In this document: positions 23,038-33,118 of the stretch, one piece after another | How positions within the stretch are numbered: position 1 is the stretch's first letter | Layout: each line of letters begins with the position of its first letter | Assembly (NCBI GenBank): GCA_024138025.1 | Contig: JAMXBD010000095.1 | Location: forward strand, 1,550,001-1,614,000 | Direction of reading: 5' to 3' | DNA: 64,000 bases | Source of the DNA: Combretum micranthum | Taxonomy: Eukaryota > Streptophyta > Magnoliopsida > Myrtales > Combretaceae | The notes under the pieces: generated by a model | Database searches by the model: none | What the model saw: the letters and a program-made list of their open reading frames with translations, nothing else | Told to the model about the DNA's origin: nothing | Position numbers and translations under genes: made by a program

Positions 23038-26000
23038 ATGTTATCATTTTGCAGAAAAAAAAAGGCACCAAAAAGACAACAAACGCAATTTCAAGTAAGT
23101 ACCCAAGCTCTTGAAAATTTATCTGCTGAGGATAGAAAGAGGTTTGATATGTTTTTATCCCAAAAAAAGATAGTAGAGAATGATGTAGTTAATTGGGAGT
23201 TGTTGAGGAATTTTGGGATGGAGGATGAATTTTTTAAGTATTTTGAAGATACTGTATGGAGAAGAGTATTTGAGATTAAGGACGAGGTTCATGCCAGCAC
23301 CACCTTAGCCTTTATGGCTAGTTTGAAAATGGAAGGAGAAGTGCCCAGTTTAGGTAGGGTAGTGAAGTTTTATGCCTTTAGAGAATATAGAGAAGTCCCA
23401 ATGAGGACATTCATCTTTGCCATGGGGCTATATGATGATGAAGAGTATTTGGATGCATAAAATTTCAAGAACTGCCTTTAGAGATACCTAAAGGAGATTT
23501 CAGGAGTTTTGTAGAAGAGGAGATTGAAGGCAGATTTGCTCCTTCAAGGACCACAGGGTCTAAATTTAAGAACAAGAGTGTGCAGATGCTACATTACATG
23601 CTAATTAAGAGCATTTTTTCTAAATTGGAGGAAGGGTCAACAGTCTCTGAAGCGGAGCTAAACCTTATATTTAGTATTGTAAGGAGGATTGGAATAAATA
23701 TGGGAATGTTGGTAACCTGTAGGCTGAAGTATCAAGCCATACTGAATTGCAAGGGAATATTCCTTAGTGGCTTGATCACAAGAATTTTGAGAAATCTAGG
23801 TATGTGGCCAGAGCAGGAGCCAACTGATCTAGACTGTAGATATAAAGAGCTTCAAAGAAAAGCTTTTAGAGATTGGAGAATGGAGGAAGTGGGCACCACA
23901 TCAGAACTAAGAGTTGCCCTTGACCTACTAGTTGAGCCTCAGCTTCTTCAAGAGTAAGCTGCACTAGCTGAGCAGCAAAATAATGAGCCACAACTTCCCC
24001 CTCCACAAGAAGAACCCCCAGTTGTACAAACTGAAGCTTCTACATCAGAAGCTACACAACAACCCTCTACAGCAAGCTTCCATAGATTGGAGAATGAAGT
24101 CACTGAGATGAAGGGAAGACTTGCGGAGCTAGAAAGGAGTACGAAGGAGGGTATGGATGATCTGAAACATATGATGTCCAACATTTTAGAAGTAGTCTCC
24201 AATCTACTTCCACAACCTACAACATTCAAATCACCCTCTCCACAACCTGTTTTGGCAAAGTCACATCCTGATGATAATGATGGTGACAATGATGCCACAC
24301 CACCATATCTGCCTTTATTACCATACACACATACATCACCCATTCCATACACACAGAAACCTTGTTCATATAGAAACCACAGACTAAATACACTCACCCC
24401 CGGTACATATAGAACAATACACATCACCACAAACACAAACCCCAAACACATAACCATTACAACAGTTGGCTGAGTCACTTGCTTAGAACATTACTAAGGA
24501 TAATGAAGCCACTGTTCAACCTGAAACATAACCTATTCTTTCACCTTAACCACCAATAATGGAGGCTATAGAATTAGCTCCAATACCCATAATACAAACA
24601 CCAATAAAGAAGAAGAAAACCAAGAAACCAGCCCATAAGAAAAAGAGAATGATCTTTCCTAATGATCCATAATTAGATGAAGTTTCAACACAACCGGTTG
24701 TATCATAGACAACAGTGCAGCCAGTTTTAGTAAATGCTCCGGCTGTTCCTTCAATAGAAGACTCTGATAGTGAATACAACCTCAGGCTATTAAGTAATTT
24801 AGTACAAAATGCTAGGCTGGAAGAAAGAATAGCAGTAGAGGATAGGCCTAATGTTGAAGAGTCCGATGAAGTTGCCATAACGAGGCAAAAGAAGAAGAAG
24901 AAGTAATGGAGGAAGTAGCATCTCCACAACAATCATCAGCCAAAGAAATAGCCATAAAGCCAATTTTAGTATATACTCTAACTGTTTTAGATGCTACACC
25001 ACTTCGACAAGCACCACCTAGGTGTGAAATTTTAGAAGTAGAAGCAAGAGTGGTTGCAGCAAAGGCTAGAGGGGAGGAAATGGATATGCCATGTCAAAAG
25101 AGAATGCGTGCTCTGGAGCAGTAGCGAAACGAATATAGAGAAAGAAAAAAACATAGGCACTTACAGGATGAAAGATGGTCCAAAAGAATCCCTGAGGAAT
25201 ACACTTCAATATGGGATAGACTTGAAATTTACTATCCTCTATGCCTATAAGTAGAAGCAACCATAAATCATGAAGAGGCGAGTACTTAAACAGAAACCCC
25301 TATAACTCATGATTCTGAAGAAACAAGTAGAGATGCTTAACAACCATAGCAACAACTACTTCTTGATGCACTTCGGCAAGACGAAGAAGATTCACTTACA
25401 ATCAATCAAATGCTGGAGGCTACAAGAAGAGAAAGAAAAAGAAAAGTAAGGGAGGATATTGAAAGCAGATTTAATAAATCTCATCAAAGATTAGAAAAGC
25501 AGAGAAAAAGAATTCTTCAAATAAGGGCTGATATTACTGGGATTGATGTCGAGAGATTAGAAAAAGCAATAGAGGCTGAAAGGAAGAAAAGAGCAGAAGC
25601 TCGACTGCAAGCTCAATCACAACAAATGAATGAGCCATCTCAGCAAAAAAATAATCGAAGCTCTTTAAGGATTAAAAGAATTGGTTGAAGATGATGAGAG
25701 CTTATATGATGACAACCTCCTGTATAGTGATAATGAAGAGGAAAGGAGGAGAAAGGAAGAAGCCAAGAAGAAGAGATTAGAATAATTAGAAAGTGATGCT
25801 GCCTATGCCCAAAGAATCCAGGAAGAGCTAGATAGAGAAGAAAGGGCAGCACAACAAAGTAAAGGAGTTAGTCCCTCCCCACTAGTATATCAACCCTGCT
25901 AACCAACAAATCCTACCATTGAAGCCCCTAGAAGTCAAGCCAGTAGAGGTAGAGGCAAGGCTAATGAAAGAGGCAAAGGAAGGGTTATCAATGAAAGGGG

Positions 26001-26112
26001 TAGAGGATGAGAAAGAGGTGGAAGGGGTAGAGACCTCAATGAAGACCTTTCCAAGCCAAAAAAAGGAAGAGGAAATGAATTGAGCAGGAGTTTTTGTATT
26101 GGCTGGGAATGA
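23038..26112 (+). pseudogene. Long 3' ORF of the Athila-like element, accessory/Athila-ORF type
   Basis: An almost continuous coding stretch of about 1,000 codons. Open from ATG 23,038 to 23,460, then after a one-base shift (near 23,455) from about 23,462 to 24,473 with a single stop at 23,955-23,957, then in shorter pieces to about 26,112. The N-terminal ~300 residues resemble the plant retroelement ORF domain seen in Athila-type elements (blocks NWELLRNFGM, TTLAFMASL, MLHYMLIKSIFSK). Then come a short coiled coil (LENEVTEMKGRLAELE), a Pro/Thr-rich stretch, a long Lys/Glu/Arg-rich predicted coiled coil (25,410-25,860) and an Arg/Gly-rich tail (GRGKANERGKGRV). In intact Athila relatives an extra ORF, often called env-like, occupies this place after pol. 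No signal peptide or clear membrane segment here. Function unknown. Confidence 0.6.
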
Positions 26113-27540
26113 ATCATTAAAGTTTTTTTTTATTCTTTATTCTTAAGTTTTTTTTTAATATATGTCAAATATTTTCTATTATTCTTTTTTAATAAATTGC
26201 AAATTCTTGGTTTTCATTACTTTTGTCTATAACTCTATCGAGGCTCTGATTGAGCCTCGATAATAACATCTGTTATGCCAAGTTTTTGTTTTAACAGATT
26301 TACACAGGTCTCAACAAGACAAGTTTGACCTTGGAGCTTACACAGAGAGAAGTTTTCTTGACTTCTCAATTTCTTTTAAATCTTGCTTTAAGTAAAAGTT
26401 GTTTTGATAATTAAATCCCATGTCTATTTATATTGTTTAAACATTGAGGACAATGTTTGTCTTAAGCGTGGGGGAGGGTTAAGCAAGATGAATGGGTCTA
26501 ATAAATGTATAAAATGCATGAATTGTTCTAATATAGAGTATATACTGATATAGATCAATTTTCCCATGAAAATTCATAAGAATTCAATTAAATGGTTAAA
26601 ATTTGACAAAATTTTTCGAAAAATCGCTTAGCTAAATGATTTATGAAGATTTCTTGAACCTGAACAATTTTTAATTTGTTTAAATCAATTGATAGTATAT
26701 GTGTGAAGTAGTTTTACTTATTATTTTGTCTAGAATTTTAGAGCTGGAATTAACTTAAGGTCCTTAGTAAAATTACTCAATTTTTTTTTTTTTATAAAAA
26801 CTTAAATGATTTGTATGTTTTCCAATTTAGTCATTTTAGGAGCTGTTTTAATCTCTGGTGAATGTTCAAATGATGATCATAACTTAATAATTTTTCCTCG
26901 TGCGTTATAATTAAAAACAAAACAAAAACTAAATATAAAATGTGTGCTTAGAGTTGGAATGGGGTTGGGTTGGTCCCTCAGAATAATTACTTCTTGTCCC
27001 CTCTTTCAATTTCAAAAGCCATAAATAAAAAAGAAAAAAGCGAAAAGATGCGGGCAACACCCTGTCTAGAGGTAAAGAAAAGATGCAGGAAAAACCTTGT
27101 CCCTCTGAAGCTTTGAATAAGTAATAAAGTTAAAGAATATAGAACACACACAAGGAAAAAGATTCAGGGGATGAACTGATATATATGCATTTACTTTAGA
27201 TTACTCTGCTTAGAGAAATGATTAAAAGACTACATACTTTTATGTACAAGGGGATAAAAGCTGATTGATTTTCTTCTTATGCTGATTGATCTTCTGAATA
27301 ATTTTTGCTTTAGAATTCGTTATTAAATAATCAGGGTAAAAGCTAATTTACCTAGATAAGCCACTTGGTTTCTGCAAAAGTAACTTTATTTTCATTGGTA
27401 AAGATGATTGAATTCTTCAGAATGTTGAAATGATTTACACTTAAAGTATTTAGGTCAAATAAACCATTTATGATTTGTTTTCTTGATAAGCCTTATGATC
27501 TTTAAATTGTTTTATTTGCTTGAGAACAAACAAAGGCTTA
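26113..27540 (+). other. 3' non-coding part of the Athila-like element
   Basis: AT-rich, no ORF. Contains ACATTGAGGACAATGTTTG and a G-rich run (GCGTGGGGGAGGG) at 26,443-26,478, a signature often seen after the last ORF of Athila/Tat-type elements, and a TCGAGG/GAGCCTCGA patch near 26,238-26,260. Confidence 0.6.
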
Positions 27541-27554
27541 AGTGTGGAGGAATT
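27541..27554 (+). other. Polypurine tract
   Basis: AGTGTGGAGGAATT sits directly before the TG that opens the 3' LTR and is the expected plus-strand primer. Confidence 0.75.
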
Positions 27555-29310
27555 TGATAAGTCATTTTTACTTTATATTTTTCATAGGATTTTGAGCTCA
27601 TTATACTAAGAATTTAAGATAAAATCCTTTAAAGCTTATGTTTTTTCGATAAATAATGTTGTTTTGAAGCTAATAGAATCCAATTAGGAATAATTAAAGT
27701 GTTTTAAATCAAATTTGAAACAAAAACAAAAAGTAAAGTCAAGATTGTAGAAGTCGAGCCCTATAAAATTACAGCCGAGGTCAAACGAAGGAAGAAAACA
27801 ACAAAAATTGGTCCATCAAGCCTTAATTGTGAGCCCTCGACATGACCCTTGATTTCAGTCGAAGTGATCGAGCATCATTCTCGAGAAAATACACTATCGA
27901 GCCTCAAACCTTAACCCTCGACGGTGCTTTTACAGATCAATTCTTCATCAGAATTGCCTCGAGCCTCAACAATACGAGCCTCAACTTTCTCAATTTTACT
28001 CTCGATAGAGCAATTGACAAAAACACACTATTTACTTTAGCAATTCCTAAAGTCGAGCCTGAATTTGCTTTATTCAAGCCTCGACCAACAAATCACAAGC
28101 GACCTTCGATAAGTGTTTTTCTCATATTATATGCGTACGTGGAAAGTTATCACAAATTTTGTTAGAAAGAATCTGCCACATGTCAATAAAGTAGGCCATG
28201 CTTTTTGTGCCCAGTAGCCTATATATAAACAGACAAACATGTGTTGTAGAGCATGTACCAACAGTATAAATCAGCATATTAACATATATTAGTTTTCTGA
28301 AGGATTCTTAGGTGAATGAATTTCCTTTTCTTTTTACTTGAGAATTTCTTCTGTTTTCTAGGTAAAATCAATTTAACCCGATTTGTAATTTCTATGAATT
28401 TCTCAGCAATTAATTGATTAATCTTTCGTATATGATATATTTCTTCTTATTCATGCTTATTTTGATAAATCCATGGAGAAATAAACTTCTGCAGCTTAGA
28501 GATTACGAATCCAATTCCCAATTCAGTTGATTTCAAATGTGCTTTCAATTTAATTTGATTGGATGTTTGTAATTAGTAACTTGAACTTAAACTTGTGGTT
28601 TTTAAAGGAGTGGTGCATTTTTTTATATCTACGATTGATTTCAATTGGATAGATAGAGAGATCATTCAATTGCATAAATCTGTGATTGCTAATGGAGTCG
28701 ATCCTAACTACCTCTTTTCGAGAAACGAGTGAAGACTTTCTGTCTCTTGTTTAAAAAAATTCATTGAGTTGTTTTTTTTTTCCTTTCGAAACATTGGATT
28801 CCTATTCTTTATGCGAGTCTAATTGAAGTTTCAGATTACTAGTTTCGACTAGACTAGAACGACTGACTTCGAGAAAAGCTTTAGTTTAAATTAGAGAATT
28901 CGACGACATAAACACATAATTCAAACAGCTTTTAAGAAGTTGATTATTTTTAAGAAATCATTCTGATAGGGAATTGGTGAAGTAACCCTAAGCTATTGTT
29001 TCATAGAAGTTACAGACTTATTTCTTATTTTGTCCATTAAACATTTGTGAATACTCATAACTTGGGATAGTCTTTTTTTTTTATTATGATTTTTAAAACC
29101 TTCTTTTACTAGACAATGGGTGGGGTTGGGAGTACACTAGCTGCCAACCATTCCCTTGGAACTGACTTAAATCACTATCTATGCTATATCTGATGGGTGC
29201 GCTTGCCCTGTTAGACCGTAGTTATTGAAAACGATTTAGAAAACATTTATAAATTTGAAAAACTCGGTCAATGATTAGTATGAACTCAATTCAAACCAAA
29301 ACACCAAGCA
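27555..29310 (+). mobile_element. Athila-like element: 3' LTR, full length
   Basis: 1,756 bp, TGATAAGTCA ... ACACCAAGCA. The left end is fixed by the polypurine tract and the right end by where the match to the 5' LTR stops (20,399). The first 0.5 kb holds about ten copies of a loose TCGAGCCTC word (27,754-28,090). A TATATAAA lies near 28,220 (CCTATATATAAAC), matching CCTATAAATAAAT in the 5' LTR near 19,310, and is the likely promoter TATA. The ORF at 27,842-28,165 is an accident of the repeat words. Confidence 0.9.
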
Positions 29311-29487
29311 AAACACATATCTATAATTTTACCTATATTTTGGTCCTTGTTAATTTTTTTTTTCATATTTTAACCCAACTGATCCAACATTATCCAATTT
29401 ATCTATTTTTAGCAGAAAATCACTTTAAAAGCATACAATTTTGCATGAAACTGTGAGATAAATGTATAGAAAATACACATTTATCAA
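29311..29487 (-). mobile_element. LTR fragment of another gypsy element
   Basis: On the minus strand this begins TGATAAATGTGTATTTTCTA, a start typical of Athila/Tat-group LTRs, and it ends abruptly at the right edge of the Athila-like 3' LTR. The simplest reading is that the Athila-like element landed inside an older inverted LTR. The missing remainder was not found on the other side. Confidence 0.45.
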
Positions 29488-30318
29488 ATGCTTGTTCCGA
29501 ATTCATGCATCAGGTTCTTGATGTTGCTCCTTGATGCATATTATCTCATGTACATCTTTTGGATTTAACCTCAAATCTACATAATCTTCATCATCATTTG
29601 CAAAGTATGGAGATAAACCTTGCATATTGGAAGTAGCTTGGACATTTAGTTCTCTGCTCAAGTCTATCTTAGGTGCACTGTCATTGATCCTTTCTATGTC
29701 CTAATATGGATCCTTTACTCTGGCCATGAACTTAGCTTTTTATCTTCAAAAACTACTTCTTCCTCTCATAAGCCCATCCAAGATATTTTGGATTGGACAC
29801 TCTATTCTTCCCACCTTTGTTTACTTGCTTCTCATATGATGTCTTCATCTTCTTTGAAGACTTCTTCATCTTTTGATGAGGTTTCGACAAAAAAAATTTG
29901 CTTTAGATTCATTGACATGATGACTTTGCTCATCAACAAAAAAAGAAGATGCCAAACCAAGAGAAGTAAAGGGATTAAACCCATATGTCATATCACATGT
30001 TGTCTTGTTACTAGCATTGTGAACATATTTATTATAAGTAAACTTAATATATGGGAAATAAGTATCCCAATTCTTAAAATTTTTATTAAACACTACATGA
30101 AGTAAAGTGCCAAGAATGTGATTTACTACCTTAGTTTTTCCACTAATTTATAAGTAGCAAGATGAATTAAAGAGAAATTTAGGTCCCAATTTTTTGTACA
30201 AGGTCCTACAAAAGTGACTAAAGAACTTGGCATCCCCTATTTGAGACTTTAGATTTATGAACTTCATGAAGATGGACAACCTCTTAGAAAAAAAGACTAG
30301 ATATGTGGACAACATCAT
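29488..30318 (-). pseudogene. Ty3/gypsy integrase, C-terminal half (G2)
   Basis: Minus-strand blocks in order: DVVHISSLFF, EVVHLHEV (core domain), then a decayed match to the HPQTDGQTE block, NWDTYFPYIKFTYNKYVHNA and MTYGFNPFTSLGL (open frame 29,866-30,093). The C-terminal region follows, with ERINDSAPKIDLSRELNVQ and MQGLSPYF near 29,560-29,700. Each block matches plant gypsy integrase in order. Numerous stops and shifts. Confidence 0.85.
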
Positions 30319-32072
30319 TGGTGGTACTTGACTAATTAATTGATTTCTTTTTAATCAATTTATATAGGCAAGTATACCTATCATTGATGATAAGAATAAG
30401 ATCGTCCTACAAGGATCGATTAATTACTAGTAATAACTTCTTCCTCAATTATCTACTCTCAATTATATTTAGAAATTATCTATTACTAATATTTCTATGT
30501 TTAATCTTTATTTTTATAGCCTCAAGACAACACAAAAGCGAGATATGAAAATTCAATATTATTCAACTCATTTAAACAACAATTTCTCCACAAGAATATA
30601 ACTACAAACTATTTTGAAATATAATATTAATGATTATTCATAATCAATTAATCCGTAAGATTCCTAGGACAGATTAGTATCCCTTTCAAGACTATTAATC
30701 TCTTATCTTTTAAATCTACCTATTAGAATGTCTTCTAATAAGTAACAATTAAATGATTACCTTATCGAACTATGAATCTTTTACAAACATTAGAATCAGC
30801 ACGAAAGGCTGTTGTATCACTATGTCTAGCAATTCAAACAAACCTTTCGAATTATGATAGATCAATTTAAATATGCGATTTCTCAATTAATATACATGAA
30901 ATCAATCATGGAATTAATATTCTATATATATCAAACTATGTGGCAACACAAAACTTATAATTAGACTTAAAAGAACGTGAGATTTCGTTTAAATTGCAAT
31001 TAAATACATTACATATAGTAATAACTTGGGTTTTTGTTGTTCAGACAATAGATTCCTACTCCTCTATTACAATAATATCAAGCACATTATACATATATTA
31101 CAATTTAACACTATAATGGAAGGAATACACTTGGGTAGATCAAATCATGAACTATCTTGATTGTTGCTTTCCCTTGAGAACTCTGTTTTCTCGAAGGATC
31201 TAAATGTAATATAGAGAAATTATTAATGGTCTAATTTTGTTGTGTTTCTAGCCTCTAAAAACAAATATATACTTGGTAAAAGTTAAAAATATCCATAACT
31301 TTTAGATATGCTTAAGTTCTTCAGATATTTTTTTATGACTAACCAAGTCTTAGAAGAGTACACGAGGTAAACACGTGCTGCTATATTCAATCATGCATTT
31401 CCCTGGGTAGTTATAATTGTCGAATATATCATACTCAAGAAGGAACACGACATGTACATTGCATGACATATCCAAATGTGATTCTCACTAATCATTCCAT
31501 AGTCTTTAACTTTAGCACAACACAGTTGGAACACGATGACTCCTAATGCCTTCTGCTTCTCTCCAACCTTTAATATGCGTGCAAACCCAGAATTACACGA
31601 CTTGAACAAGATCATTCCTATCTCGTTGTGCTTCTTTTTGTCTTCAATCTTCACATGAATTCTCAATGAAACGCGATAGGAACACAACTCTACATATTTA
31701 GTTATGTTTCTCACTAATCTTATGTTTTCAATTTCGATTCAAATTTCAATAGAAACACGTGTGAAACACGACTAAATGTAATTGCTCGTGTTTCTTTCTG
31801 GTCTTTGGTTCTTCAAAAATAATTCAAATCTAATAGGAGCACAGTGAAAACACGACTAATTATATCCCCTTGTGTTCTACATAAGTCTTTGAGATTTCTT
31901 CACTTATAAATCCAAATATGATAAAACTTGATCAATTTCATTCCAAAGCTCATTTATTATCGTCTCCTTTCAAAAACAGAAAATTGACCAAGTTAAATAT
32001 CAAATCTCAATAATAATATGTATAATTTACTATAATTTGGTCTATTAACTATAGAATAAAACACATGTATCA
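30319..32072 (-). mobile_element. Solo-LTR-like insertion inside the G2 integrase
   Basis: About 1.75 kb of non-coding sequence that breaks the integrase core between 'VVDHFLRM' (right) and 'NDVVHIS' (left). Minus strand starts TGATACATGTGTTTTATTC and ends near CAAGTACCACCA. Just inside that end is a CGATCCTTGTAGGACGATCT/CTTGCCTATA motif common near the 3' end of Athila/Tat-type LTRs. Flanks AATGT/AATGA hint at a 5-bp TSD but would require a shorter end. It contains several copies of a GAAACACGACT-like word at 31,440-31,850. The ORF at 31,391-31,714 is not a known protein. Boundaries may be off by some bases. Confidence 0.6.
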
Positions 32073-32440
32073 ACATTCTAAGGAAATGATCAACAACCGT
32101 TGCGTCCTCTTTCCTTCTTTGTATCTTAGGTAAACCAATGAAGAAATTCATGCTTATGTGAACTCAATCTGTTATGGAATACATTAGGGCATATACAATC
32201 TTGCAGATCCTAACCTGCTTTTAACTTTCTTGCAACTCTCACACTTATCGAAAATTTTTCACATTTTCACTATGTGTGGCCAATAGAAGTGCCTTTTAAG
32301 GATTCCATATGATTTAGTTTCCTCAAAGTCAAATAAAAGTCTTCATCCATGTGTTTCCCTAACAAGGATCCTTTTAATTGTTTTATGCAAATACTACCAT
32401 TAATTAAGTGAGTTTCTAACAAATTTTAGAGTAAGAAATC
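32073..32440 (-). pseudogene. Ty3/gypsy integrase, N-terminal part (G2)
   Basis: Minus strand shows ILKRHFYWPHI, then CESCKKVKSR, the HHCC zinc-finger neighbourhood of gypsy integrase, and further left the start of the core (VVDHFLRM) up to the insertion point. To the right of 32,350 the reading (a decayed CI-x-LL-KH segment) fades out by 32,440. Stops throughout. Confidence 0.75.
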
Positions 32441-32930
32441 ATTATATATGTTTTGCAAATAATAGTAACTAATAGAATTATACATCCAAGATCATCAAAG
32501 ATAGTCTCTCAATAGTACATAAGAAATCTCAACAATACATATATCAATCTCTTAGAGAAATACAAAATATTAACTAGAATCCTGTGAGGGAGTTTAGAAG
32601 GAGGAGATGGTAGCGGCAGTAATAGCAATAGTAGCTTTCTCTTGTTTTTCATTCCTTTTTCCATCTATTGATTCTTTATACAACTTTCTTTGTCTTTTTT
32701 TTTTTTTTCTTTTGCACTTGCATACATTGAATCTTATCAGTGAAGGATTTTATATTATTTTCCTGTTAGTTTACTTGTTCTATTACTTTATAAAGGGGTA
32801 TGGTTGAATAGGATTGAAGTGTCAAGTGTATATGTTATTACATTTTCAACTCATTTATGTTGAACAAGTCTTGTAGAAATGCATTAAACTTATCTCTTTG
32901 AGAGACGAAGTTGTCTATATGGGTTTGCTT
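32441..32930. other. No recognisable gene
   Basis: AT-rich with long T runs near 32,695. The ORF 32,607-32,807 is Phe/Leu-rich from the T runs. Confidence 0.5.
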
Positions 32931-33118
32931 GGATGGTTTGTCTTTCATTTGTATTTTATCTCTATCTAATTTACATCTGTATCTTATTTATATCTACTTT
33001 ATAAGGTCTATTTATATGTAAAAATTTTATTTTTCATATGTATTTATTTTTGACAAATCTAATTGGAATAGACATAAAACAGATGTCAATCTGACATCAA
33101 ACCAATGAACCAAATGCA
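32931..33118. mobile_element. Tourist-like MITE, diverged copy 1
   Basis: GGGTTTGCTTGGATGGTTTG at the left and CCAATGAACCAAATGCA at the right form imperfect inverted ends. The inside (CATCTGTATCTTATTTATAT, ATTTATTTTTGACAAAT) matches the reverse complement of the better preserved copy at 45,900-46,131. No TSD resolved. Confidence 0.55.

Noticed and set aside
23948..24932. Minus-strand ORFs of 176 and 128 codons
   Set aside because: They are mirror images of the + strand accessory ORF, rich in Cys/Gly/Val or Phe/Ser, with no domain.
31391..31714. 107-codon minus ORF as a protein gene
   Set aside because: Lies wholly inside the solo-LTR-like insert, is built partly from the ACACGACT words and has no family features.
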